Made by a program: the position numbers and the translations under genes | From: Ignavibacteriaceae bacterium | Lineage (GTDB): Bacteria; Bacteroidota; Ignavibacteria; Ignavibacteriales; Ignavibacteriaceae | Assembly: GCA_025449775.1 (NCBI GenBank) | Contig: JANWIS010000183.1 | Span: 1-5,841 of the forward strand | Reading direction: 5' to 3' | DNA length: 5,841 nucleotides | Part shown: in pieces, positions 1 to 5,841 of the stretch | Numbering within the stretch: the stretch's first letter is position 1 | Layout of the letters: each line of letters begins with the position of its first letter | The notes under the pieces: model-generated | The model's database searches: none | Told to the model about the DNA's origin: nothing | What the model saw: the letters and a program-made list of their open reading frames with translations, nothing else

Positions 1-350
1 TCAAAAAATCCTTCCGATTCGATTTCACCTCCTGTATAATAATATATCCATTTCCCTATATTTTTATTTGCAACTAATTGCCCGGATATTTCCAGAGTAC
101 CATTTTTATAGAAAATTCTGAAATCACCGTGCTTTATTCCATCCTTAATTTCGTACTCGATAATTTTATTTTCAACTTCAGATCTTTCCACACCCGAAAA
201 TGGTAAGCTGCTTCCTCTTTTATAAATAAGATTATCTTTTATTACAAGGTCAGATTTTGGAAGCTTTTCAGGACCACAGGAATTAATTAAAAGTGGTAAT
301 GAAATGAAAAATAAAATCAGCCAGCACTTAAATATCCCGGATATCATCAT
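1..350 (-). CDS. MORN-repeat lipoprotein (partial, 3' end outside window)
   Basis: This is a reading frame of 116 codons that is still open at the window edge, so the C-terminus is missing. It starts at an ATG (350-348, with a second ATG directly after) preceded by an AGGA-type site about 13 bases upstream and by an in-frame TAG. Residues 1-24 form a signal peptide with a hydrophobic core (WLILFFISLPLLI) ending in INS-Cys25, a lipobox-like site, so the product is probably a lipid-anchored envelope protein. The mature part begins with an N-terminal segment ending in PFSG (about 41-53). It then has at least two MORN-type (MORN_2/YwqK-like) repeats: about 68-90 (DGIKHGDFRIFYKNGTLEISG) and about 93-114 (NIGKWIYYYTGGEIESEG). 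Such repeats form beta-hairpin ladders. In this family they occur in many lipoproteins of unknown role, and I do not assign a function. It follows the HIT gene by 37 bases and is probably the distal gene of that operon. Confidence 0.75.
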   Translation of the reverse strand, partial: MMISGIFKCWLILFFISLPLLINSCGPEKLPKSDLVIKDNLIYKRGSSLPFSGVERSEVENKIIEYEIKDGIKHGDFRIFYKNGTLEISGQLVANKNIGKWIYYYTGGEIESEGFF

Positions 351-387
351 AATATAAAATTCGTCCTATTGAAAAATAATTTTAGTA

Positions 388-891
388 TCAATTCTGAATT
401 GCATTGTAAACATTGATCAGATTTTTTTTAGTTTCAGCCAGATCTTGTGAAATTACTTTAACTTCGCCAATGACGGGCATAAAGTTAGTATCGCCATTCC
501 ATCTCGGAACAATATGAAAATGAATATGCTCTTCAATTCCGGCTCCGGCGCTTCTTCCAAGGTTTGCACCAATATTAATTCCGTCAGATTTATAAACTTC
601 TTTTAAAACTTTTTCAGCAAGAATTATTTGTTCCATTAATTCTTTTGATTCATCTATAGTAACATCCTGCAGATTTCCGATATGACGGTTTGGTACTATC
701 ATCAAATGACCGTTATTGTATGGATAAAGATTCAGCATCACAAAAACTTTTTTTGATTTATGAACTAAAAGATTGCTGATTTCCGATATGTCTTTTTCAA
801 CGGCTTGGCAGAAAATACATTCTCCTCCTGATTGCTCATCTTTAAATGATTCAATGTATTTAGATCGCCATGGAGACCAGAGATTTTTCAT
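388..891 (-). CDS. HIT-family protein, Ap4A phosphorylase-like
   Basis: This 167-residue protein of the histidine triad (HIT) superfamily is complete, with an ATG start and a TGA stop. Its signature is H122-x-H124-x-H126 within EEHIHFHIVPRW, where the middle His is the family's nucleophile that forms the nucleotidyl intermediate. Other family features are an N-terminal LWSPWR segment, a CxxC pair (C25, C28) that may bind zinc, LNLYPYNNGHLMIVP (53-67), INIGANLG (105-112) and GDTNF after the triad. This layout, including the NLYPYN and SAG...EH blocks, resembles the mycobacterial Ap4A phosphorylase subgroup (Rv2613c type) more than Hint or Fhit. The likely role is cytosolic phosphorolysis or turnover of diadenosine polyphosphates, but the exact substrate is inferred. 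It lies 48 bases after the EF-G-like gene with only a weak GGA near the start, so it is probably co-transcribed. A generic nucleotide hydrolase is the alternative. Confidence 0.9.
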   Translation of the reverse strand: MKNLWSPWRSKYIESFKDEQSGGECIFCQAVEKDISEISNLLVHKSKKVFVMLNLYPYNNGHLMIVPNRHIGNLQDVTIDESKELMEQIILAEKVLKEVYKSDGINIGANLGRSAGAGIEEHIHFHIVPRWNGDTNFMPVIGEVKVISQDLAETKKNLINVYNAIQN

Positions 892-939
892 AATTCCGTT
901 AAAATAAAAACAGGCTTAATTCTTTCTTATTAAATAATT

Positions 940-3033
940 TCAATGCTCTTCTTCACGAGACTTTTTGTATTCCTCAATTACTTCGTGCTCTATTTCTTTT
1001 GGCATTTCTTCGTAATGATCAAACTTCCGTTTGTGAACTCCCCTTCCATGTGTCAGGCTTCTCAGGTTAGAAGAATATTTATAAAGCTCTGAAAGTGGAA
1101 CGAGAGCTTTTATAATCTGGAATCTTCCATCACTATCCATTCCAAGAATTTTTCCACGCTTACTGGAAATATCACCCATTACATCACCCATATATTCTTC
1201 CGGTACTTTCACTTCGAGCTCGTAGATTGGTTCAAGTAAAACTGGTTTTGCTTCAAGAAATCCTTTTTTAAAACACTGGCTTGCCGCAATCTTAAATGAC
1301 ATTTCATCTGAGTCAACAGTATGGTATGTTCCATCAAACAATGTTACTCTTAAATCCACAACTTTATTTCCAGCAAGCACTCCTTTTGTCATGGTATCAA
1401 GTATACCTTTTTCTACGGCAGGAATAAATCTGCCCGGAACGACTCCACCAACTATTGCATCAACAAATTCAAATCCTTTACCTCGTGACAGTGGTTCCAT
1501 TTTGATATGAATATGTCCATACTGTCCTCTTCCGCCGGATTGCTTTTTATGTTTGTACTCAACATCATTGATGGCTGCTTTTATTGTTTCGCGATATGGA
1601 ATTTTCGGTTCAACTAGTTCAACATCAACACCATAACGAATTTTTAATCTCTTTATTGCAAGAAGTAATTGAAGTTCACCCTGTCCTGAAATTATTGTTT
1701 GAGAAATTTCCGGATCAAATTTAACGTTGAATGATGGATCTTCTTCGTGAAGTGTGTGAAGCCCTGTTGCTATTTTGTCTTCATCTCCTTTTGCTTTTGC
1801 TTTGATGGCTCCTCTGATTACCGGGTCTGGAAATTGAATCGGGTCAATGATGACAGAATAATTTTTTGAAGCAAGAGTATTATTTGTATGTGTATCTTTT
1901 AATTTTACAACAGCTGCAATATCTCCAGCAATCACTTGTGAAATATCTTTGCGGTTATGACCGTTAAGAGTAAACAGCTGATTTAATCTTTCGGTCTTGT
2001 TATTATTTTCATTTAAAAGATCCATTCCAGGTGATACCTTCCCCGAATAAACTTTAAAAAGTGAAAGCTCACCAACATGCTGCTCTGAAATAGTTTTAAA
2101 AATAAAAATAACTGGTTCACCGGTTGAATTAACTTTAACCAATACAGGATCATTTTTACCGGCAAGTTTACCTTGCACTGATTCACGTTCAACTGCTGAG
2201 GGAAAAAAGCTGCTGACAAAATCCAGAAAATTATTCATACCCACAGCTTTAGTCGCTGATAATGCAAAAACAGGAACCAGGTTGCGGTTCACTATTGAAG
2301 AACGTATTCCTTTTCTCAAATCATCATCCGTGAGTGAACCTTGCTCAAAATATTTATTCATAAGGTCTTCAGAAAATTCTGCAACTTTTTCAATCAATTT
2401 TGTACGGTATTCTTCTGCTTTCTTTTTTAGATCGTCAGTCAACTCAGATTCAGAAACAGTTCTTGAGCCGGTTTCCCCGTATTTATGAAGCTTCATTGAA
2501 ATAATATCAACTACACTATTAAAACTGACTCCTTCAGTTGCAGGGAAAGTAATAATTGTTGCACCGGGACTGAGTCTTTCATTTATGTGTTCAAATGTTT
2601 CAAAGAAAGTGGAATGTTCATTATCAACTTTATTAATCACTATAGAAAACGGTAAACCATACTCATCAACAATACTTTTGGCTGTATCTGTACCAACTTC
2701 AATTCCTTCAGCAGATTTGATAACCAGTACCGCTGTGTCTGACACTTTCAAAGCACTTTTCACATCCCCAACAAAATCAGAAAACCCGGGTGTATCAAGC
2801 ATGTTTATTTTAGTATTATTCCATTCAAGGTTCATTAATGAAGAAGAGATCGAAATTTGTTTTTCTATTTCATTAGGTGTGTAATCTGAAGTAGTATTGC
2901 CTTCTTCAATTTTGCCAATACGATTTATTTCTTTAACTGTGTACAACAGAATTTCCGATAATGAAGTTTTACCGCCACCGCCGTGACCCACAAATGCAAT
3001 ATTTCGTATAGCCTCTGAATTATAATCTTTCAA
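940..3033 (-). CDS. Elongation factor G-like protein (EF-G paralogue with non-canonical G domain)
   Basis: This 697-residue protein has the full five-domain EF-G layout. The G domain holds the P-loop GHGGGGKTS (16-24), G3 DTPGF (80-84), G4 NKVD (134-137) and G5 SAT (259-261). Domain II begins near 300. Domains III to V include YRETI, QSGGRGQYG (498-506), VGGVVPGRFIPAVEKG and PEEYMGDVMGDISSKRG, and the protein ends with the LTHGRG and FDHYEEMP blocks. EF-G normally drives tRNA-mRNA translocation and ribosome recycling with GTP hydrolysis. Here the catalytic His of the usual DTPGH motif is Phe84, and the switch I RGIT block is KQIS (58-61), so the invariant Thr is Ser. These are hallmarks of the EF-G-like/EF-G2 paralogues (Thermus EF-G-2, Bacteroides EF-G2), not of housekeeping FusA. 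The start is TTG, fixed by AGGAGG six bases upstream and by an in-frame TAA further up with no ATG between. A canonical fusA should exist elsewhere in the genome. Confidence 0.93.
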   Translation of the reverse strand: MKDYNSEAIRNIAFVGHGGGGKTSLSEILLYTVKEINRIGKIEEGNTTSDYTPNEIEKQISISSSLMNLEWNNTKINMLDTPGFSDFVGDVKSALKVSDTAVLVIKSAEGIEVGTDTAKSIVDEYGLPFSIVINKVDNEHSTFFETFEHINERLSPGATIITFPATEGVSFNSVVDIISMKLHKYGETGSRTVSESELTDDLKKKAEEYRTKLIEKVAEFSEDLMNKYFEQGSLTDDDLRKGIRSSIVNRNLVPVFALSATKAVGMNNFLDFVSSFFPSAVERESVQGKLAGKNDPVLVKVNSTGEPVIFIFKTISEQHVGELSLFKVYSGKVSPGMDLLNENNNKTERLNQLFTLNGHNRKDISQVIAGDIAAVVKLKDTHTNNTLASKNYSVIIDPIQFPDPVIRGAIKAKAKGDEDKIATGLHTLHEEDPSFNVKFDPEISQTIISGQGELQLLLAIKRLKIRYGVDVELVEPKIPYRETIKAAINDVEYKHKKQSGGRGQYGHIHIKMEPLSRGKGFEFVDAIVGGVVPGRFIPAVEKGILDTMTKGVLAGNKVVDLRVTLFDGTYHTVDSDEMSFKIAASQCFKKGFLEAKPVLLEPIYELEVKVPEEYMGDVMGDISSKRGKILGMDSDGRFQIIKALVPLSELYKYSSNLRSLTHGRGVHKRKFDHYEEMPKEIEHEVIEEYKKSREEEH

Positions 3034-3039
3034 TGGAAC

Positions 3040-3045
3040 CCTCCT
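3040..3045 (-). promoter_or_regulatory. Strong Shine-Dalgarno deciding the TTG start of the EF-G-like gene
   Basis: The minus strand reads AGGAGG, then six bases (GTTCCA), then TTG. The match to the anti-SD and the spacing are ideal. There is no in-frame ATG between this site and the upstream in-frame stop, so TTG at 3033-3031 is the start. Confidence 0.85.
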
Positions 3046-3069
3046 GGAAGAAAATGATTTGTATGAAAA

Positions 3070-3453
3070 TTATTTTTTAAGGTAATTCAGAAAAGTATTC
3101 ACTCCGTTTGAGATGGCTTTAAGATGATTGAACAAACCCATAACCGGTCCCTGAAACCCGGCTCGAACTTTCTCTTCAAATTCAAGAATTGTATTTACTC
3201 TGTCCCGTATGCTTTCAATTATTTTCTTTGTTGTATCCAGCTGTGATTTTGCCTGATCACTAAGCTCAGTTACCTTTGAAGCAAGATCATTTAGTGATGA
3301 CAAAAGCGGATTAACTTTATCAGAAAGTATACTTATATCCTTCTGTAAGTTCTGTATCGACCGCGTAATTTTTCCCAGGTAAATAACAAGAGCAACAATA
3401 AGAACTGAAACCAGGATTAGAACAACTACAGTCAGAACGTCAATCAGAGTCAT
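3070..3453 (-). CDS. DUF948 (YtxG-like) single-pass membrane protein
   Basis: This 127-residue protein has one N-terminal membrane helix (about residues 4-26, nearly all V/L/I) preceded by no positive charge and followed by GKITR. By the positive-inside rule the long C-terminal part is therefore probably cytoplasmic. Residues about 30-95 are a predicted amphipathic or coiled-coil region (IQNLQKDISILSDKV, LDTTKKIIESIRDRV), and a short glycine-containing tail follows (GFQGPVMGLFNHLKAI). This matches the DUF948 family, whose best-known member is Bacillus subtilis YtxG, a general-stress protein of unknown biochemical role. The ATG start lies nine bases after the stop of the YtxH-like gene, with an AGGA inside that gene's end (13 bases upstream), so translation is probably coupled. 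The pairing with ytxH mirrors the B. subtilis ytxGHJ cluster, with the two genes in opposite order. The molecular function is unknown. Confidence 0.8.
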   Translation of the reverse strand: MTLIDVLTVVVLILVSVLIVALVIYLGKITRSIQNLQKDISILSDKVNPLLSSLNDLASKVTELSDQAKSQLDTTKKIIESIRDRVNTILEFEEKVRAGFQGPVMGLFNHLKAISNGVNTFLNYLKK

Positions 3454-3462
3454 TAATTATAA

Positions 3463-3885
3463 TTATTCCTGAGATTGTTTGGATTCTTTATAAGCTTCAA
3501 CACCAGCTTTAATTGCATCTTTTATCTGGTCTCTTTTTTGTTCCAAGGATTCTTTTCCTGATTTAAATGAATCAGAAACTTTTCCCTTTGCATCTTTGTA
3601 AACTTTATCAGCATCTTTCATCAACATCTCTGACTTGTCCTTGGCATCCTTAATCAGTTTTTCGGATCTTTTTTTTCCTTCATTCATCATGTCCACGGCT
3701 TTTTCTTTCGCCTGTGAAATATATTTTTCAGCTTCGTCCAAATACTCTCCGCCTTTTTCTTTAATGTCTTTACGTAATTCTTTACCACTTTTAGGAGCAT
3801 AAAGAAGAGCTATGGCCGCGCCTAAAGCTCCACCGGCCAGAAATCCTACCAATAAACCTTTCTTAAAATTACTTCCTTGTCCCAT
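3463..3885 (-). CDS. YtxH-domain protein with LEA-like amphipathic repeats
   Basis: This 140-residue protein has an N-terminal YtxH domain: a glycine-rich hydrophobic helix (about 10-30, KKGLLVGFLAGGALGAAIALL) followed by the diagnostic YAPKSGKELR (29-38). The remainder is very rich in Lys, Asp, Glu and Ala, with almost no large hydrophobics in a row, and is expected to be one long amphipathic helix or a disordered helix-former. From residue 52 it can be read as 11-residue units, described separately in the findings. YtxH proteins are small membrane-associated proteins, often stress-induced (B. subtilis ytxH is in the general-stress regulon), with no known enzymatic role. The ATG start has AAAGGAG six bases upstream. 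It is the first gene after the 106-base spacer and probably the first of the downstream operon. Confidence 0.85.
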   Translation of the reverse strand: MGQGSNFKKGLLVGFLAGGALGAAIALLYAPKSGKELRKDIKEKGGEYLDEAEKYISQAKEKAVDMMNEGKKRSEKLIKDAKDKSEMLMKDADKVYKDAKGKVSDSFKSGKESLEQKRDQIKDAIKAGVEAYKESKQSQE

Positions 3886-3891
3886 AACTGA

Positions 3892-3898
3892 CTCCTTT
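3892..3898 (-). promoter_or_regulatory. Shine-Dalgarno of the YtxH-like gene
   Basis: AAAGGAG on the minus strand, six bases before the ATG at 3885-3883. It fixes the start of the first gene in the downstream group. Confidence 0.75.
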
Positions 3899-3917
3899 CA
3901 TTTTTTAGCTGTACTTA

Positions 3918-3946
3918 AAAATACCAAGCACATTTTTTATAATCAA
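3918..3946 (-). promoter_or_regulatory. Candidate sigma70-type promoter for the ytxH-like operon
   Basis: On the minus strand, TTGATT (3946-3941) is followed after exactly 17 bases by TATTTT (3923-3918). The -10-like box ends 32 bases before the YtxH start codon. Both hexamers are near-consensus for the housekeeping sigma factor, and this is the only spacer above 50 bases in the window. In AT-rich DNA such matches arise by chance, and a Bacteroidota-style -7/-33 promoter could be used instead, so this is a candidate only. Confidence 0.4.
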
Positions 3947-3960
3947 GGAATTGCACATAC

Positions 3961-3980
3961 ATTACAGGGGAAATTGTAAT
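3961..3980. repeat. Short inverted repeat in the icd-ytxH spacer
   Basis: Perfect 6-base arms ATTACA and TGTAAT are separated by 8 bases (GGGGAAAT on the plus strand). It lies 11 bases after the icd stop codon and upstream of the candidate promoter. No T-run follows in the icd transcript direction, so it does not look like an intrinsic terminator. It could be an operator half-site pair or a weak RNA hairpin, and chance is also possible in AT-rich sequence. Confidence 0.3.
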
Positions 3981-3991
3981 ACACAGATCAA

Positions 3992-5242
3992 TCATAAATT
4001 TTTGATAATGGCATCGGCAAACTGAGAGGTTTTAACTTCAGTTGCACCTTTCATAAGTCTTGCGAAATCATATGTGACAATTTTAGAGCTTATTGTTTTT
4101 CTCAATGCTTTTTCAATTGAATCGGCAACTTTTTTCCATCCCATAAAACTGAACATCATTACACCAGAAAGTATTACAGAACCAGGATTGATCTTATCGA
4201 GTCCGGCATACTTTGGTGCAGTTCCATGAGTTGCTTCAAAAAGTGCATGATGGTAACTCATATTTGCACCGGGTGCAATGCCCAATCCGCCGACTTGTGC
4301 TGCTGCTGCATCAGAAATATAATCTCCATTTAAATTTGGTGTTGCAAGCACTTCGTATTCATCAGGCCGAAGCAGAAGCTGCTGAAACATGCTATCGGCA
4401 ATTCTATCTTTAATAAGAATTTTATTAGCTGGTAAAACACCGTTATGATTTTTCCAAAGTTCATCTTCTGATACAGTTTTATCAGGAAAATATTTTTTTG
4501 CCGCTTTATATCCCCATTCTTTAAATGATCCTTCAGTAAACTTCATGATATTGCCTTTGTGAACAAGAGTTACACTTGATTTTTTATTATCAATTGCATA
4601 TTCGATTGCTTTCTTTACCAATCTTTCTGTTCCAAATTCACTAATCGGTTTTATACCCACTCCGGAACCTTCTCTTATCTGTTTACCAGAAAGTTTACTA
4701 ATGAACTTAATAACCTGTTCGGCTTCTTTAGTATTAGATTTAAACTCGATACCAGAATAAACATCCTCTGTATTTTCTCTGAAGATAATTATATCGAGCA
4801 GTTTTGGATTTTTCATCGGTGAAGGTGTACCGCTGTAATATTTTACTGGTCGAACACAAGCAAACAAATCGAGCTGTTGACGCAATGAAACATTCAGACT
4901 TCTTATTCCGCCTCCGATTGGTGTTGTCAAAGGACCTTTTATTGCAACTATATATTCCCTGATTGCATCGATGGTTTCATCGGGAAGCCATTTATTTTTT
5001 CCGTAAACTTTAACTGCCTTTTCACCGGCATAAATTTCCATCCAATAAATTCTTTTCTTAACACCAAAAACTTTTTTAACTGCAGCATCGAATACACGTT
5101 GTGATGCCCGCCAGATATCCGGTCCTGTTCCATCGCCTTCAATAAAAGCAATTATCGGGTTATCCGGCACTACAACTTTTTCATTTTTAACAGTTATTTT
5201 TTCACCACCTGGTGGGATGGTTATATGTTTAAATTTATTCAT
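3992..5242 (-). CDS. icd: Isocitrate dehydrogenase, NADP-dependent (E. coli-type)
   Basis: This complete 416-residue enzyme converts isocitrate plus NADP+ to 2-oxoglutarate, CO2 and NADPH in the cytosolic TCA cycle. It aligns by eye over its whole length with E. coli Icd, also 416 residues. Substrate residues are present: S115, N117, R121, R131 and R155 (E. coli S113, N115, R119, R129, R153) in GGGIRSLNVSLRQ and IFRENTED, and Y162. Metal-ligand aspartates sit in NLNGDYISD (D307, D311). NADP specificity is indicated by K344-Y345 after HGTAP (from H339), and by Y391 and R395 in TYDFAR, the residues that bind the 2'-phosphate in E. coli. The ATG start has AGGAG six bases upstream. The gene begins three bases after the flippase-like gene's stop, and its ribosome site lies inside that gene's end, so the two are probably translationally coupled. 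The serine that AceK phosphorylates in E. coli is conserved, but this residue also binds substrate and does not prove such regulation here. Confidence 0.97.
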   Translation of the reverse strand: MNKFKHITIPPGGEKITVKNEKVVVPDNPIIAFIEGDGTGPDIWRASQRVFDAAVKKVFGVKKRIYWMEIYAGEKAVKVYGKNKWLPDETIDAIREYIVAIKGPLTTPIGGGIRSLNVSLRQQLDLFACVRPVKYYSGTPSPMKNPKLLDIIIFRENTEDVYSGIEFKSNTKEAEQVIKFISKLSGKQIREGSGVGIKPISEFGTERLVKKAIEYAIDNKKSSVTLVHKGNIMKFTEGSFKEWGYKAAKKYFPDKTVSEDELWKNHNGVLPANKILIKDRIADSMFQQLLLRPDEYEVLATPNLNGDYISDAAAAQVGGLGIAPGANMSYHHALFEATHGTAPKYAGLDKINPGSVILSGVMMFSFMGWKKVADSIEKALRKTISSKIVTYDFARLMKGATEVKTSQFADAIIKNL

Positions 5243-5245
5243 TCA

Positions 5246-5841
5246 TTACTCCTGATTTTTATTCTGATTATCTGATTCAATATTTATTTTTCCAAATCTC
5301 TTTTGATAAAATGAAAGACTTGCTATTCCAACAAGCACTGCAAACCAAAGCGTTACAACTCTGATAATGAATGTTGTTGCAACTGCAATATCCATGGGTA
5401 CTTCTTTTTGAACAAGTAGAAAGGTTAAAGACCCCTCGGTTAAACCCAAACCGCCGGGTAACATTGAGATCGCGCCAATGATTGTTGAAAAACAATAACT
5501 GAAGAACGCCCAAAGAAGTCCAAAATCAATATCGAAATTTAGCAGAATTATATAATATCCCAAACATTCGAAGCTCCATGAAACCACACTTAGTAATGTC
5601 ATCAGAAAAAGATGCTTAAATTTTAAAAGCTGGTATGAACTTTCATAAGCAGAATTCACATTTAATAAATATTTTTTAATAAAAGGAATTTTCCCGGAGA
5701 ATTTAATGAGAGGCAATGCAATATTTTTATTACTGATGACTAAAATCAATCCGATAAAAAAAATCATAATTATAATAGAAAATGTGCTGCTGTACTCAAA
5801 AATGTAAGCACCGGCAATACTTAAAATCAATAATGATAAAA
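5246..5841 (-). CDS. LPG-synthase TM / flippase-like membrane protein (partial, 5' end outside window)
   Basis: This is the C-terminal part of a multi-pass membrane protein. The frame is open to the window edge. The first possible start inside the window is a TTG at 5830 with no ribosome site, and the family is usually over 300 residues, so the gene surely begins upstream. Counting from that TTG, hydrophobic helices are visible at about 15-32, 73-99, 104-124 and 147-172. A cytosolic-looking basic linker (FSGKIPFIKKYLL) lies at about 44-56. The diagnostic loop LPGGLGLTEG (124-133) and the intramembrane W85-x-x-E88 fit the LPG_synthase_TM family (PF03706, formerly UPF0104). That family covers the membrane part of MprF and many stand-alone proteins proposed to move or modify lipids. 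No LPG synthase catalytic domain follows, so this is a stand-alone type with unknown substrate. The hydrophilic tail (DNQNKNQE) ends three bases before icd. Confidence 0.82.
   Translation of the reverse strand, partial: LSLLILSIAGAYIFEYSSTFSIIIMIFFIGLILVISNKNIALPLIKFSGKIPFIKKYLLNVNSAYESSYQLLKFKHLFLMTLLSVVSWSFECLGYYIILLNFDIDFGLLWAFFSYCFSTIIGAISMLPGGLGLTEGSLTFLLVQKEVPMDIAVATTFIIRVVTLWFAVLVGIASLSFYQKRFGKINIESDNQNKNQE
5249..5254 (-). promoter_or_regulatory. Shine-Dalgarno of icd inside the upstream gene
   Basis: CAGGAG on the minus strand overlaps the last codons and stop of the flippase-like gene (CAG GAG TAA) and lies six bases before the icd ATG. A nearer ATG (5246-5244) opens only a three-codon frame, so the second ATG is the start. 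The arrangement favours translational coupling. Confidence 0.75.

Noticed and set aside
388..891. Galactose-1-phosphate uridylyltransferase (GalT) for the HIT protein
   Set aside because: GalT has an HxHxQ motif and is about twice as long. Here the full H-x-H-x-H triad and 167 residues fit a HIT hydrolase/phosphorylase.
892..939. Promoter or terminator in the EF-G-like/HIT gap, and likewise in 351-387 and 3034-3069
   Set aside because: These short AT-rich gaps contain no stable dyad and no well-spaced -35/-10 pair that stands out from background.
2282..2884. Plus-strand open frames antisense to the EF-G-like gene (2282-2488 and 2585-2884)
   Set aside because: They lie fully inside a strongly conserved gene on the other strand, show no recognisable family, and have compositions typical of mirrored codons. 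They are shadows.
940..3033. Annotation as housekeeping fusA (canonical EF-G)
   Set aside because: The DTPGH His and the RGIT switch I block are both replaced, and no rpsL/rpsG/tuf neighbours are present. The EF-G-like paralogue group fits better.
3961..3980. Rho-independent terminator after icd
   Set aside because: The hairpin has only six mostly A-T pairs and no T-run follows on the icd transcript strand.
4213..4413. Plus-strand open frame inside icd
   Set aside because: It overlaps the most conserved part of Icd (metal and NADP-binding region) and its translation matches no family. It is a shadow.
3992..5242. 3-isopropylmalate dehydrogenase (LeuB) or NAD-type isocitrate dehydrogenase
   Set aside because: IRSLNVSLRQ with Ser/Asn at the isocitrate positions, and the K344/Y345/Y391/R395 set, indicate isocitrate and NADP. 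Length and insertions match E. coli Icd.
1..5841. tRNA or rRNA genes, CRISPR array, insertion sequence, attachment site
   Set aside because: No cloverleaf-like segment, regularly spaced repeat, transposase or flanking direct repeat was seen. The window is almost entirely filled by ordinary protein-coding genes.

Overview
The window is a gene-dense, AT-rich stretch in which every supported gene lies on the minus strand, so transcription runs from high to low coordinates. Protein content and base composition suggest the Bacteroidota/Ignavibacteriota/Chlorobiota side of the tree. The clues are an EF-G-like protein of the type known in Bacteroides, a lipoprotein with MORN-type repeats and strong lysine/asparagine bias. 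Clear AGGAG-type ribosome sites before several genes fit Ignavibacteria-like bacteria better than typical Bacteroidia. This placement is an inference of moderate confidence.

In order of transcription: the window opens inside a multi-pass membrane protein of the LPG-synthase TM/flippase-like family (5841-5246, 5' end outside). Three bases later comes a complete NADP-type isocitrate dehydrogenase, icd (5242-3992). A 106-base spacer (3991-3886) holds a plausible sigma70-type promoter and a small inverted repeat. It leads into a tightly packed run: a YtxH-domain protein (3885-3463), a DUF948/YtxG-like membrane protein (3453-3070), an EF-G paralogue with a non-canonical G domain (3033-940), a HIT-family Ap4A-phosphorylase-like protein (891-388), and a MORN-repeat lipoprotein that runs off the left edge (350-1).

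Gaps in the second group are 9, 36, 48 and 37 bases. I see no convincing intrinsic terminator in them, so it is probably one transcription unit. Its content reads as envelope and general-stress proteins (YtxH/YtxG-like), a specialised translation factor and a dinucleotide-polyphosphate enzyme. A stress or starvation operon is a reasonable hypothesis. The first pair (flippase-like protein and icd) is probably a separate unit joined by translational coupling.

There are no RNA genes, mobile elements, CRISPR arrays or gene-free stretches over 300 bases. I do not see a clearly new biological system. The most interesting item is the EF-G paralogue, which lacks the catalytic histidine of translational GTPases, together with its stress-like neighbourhood.
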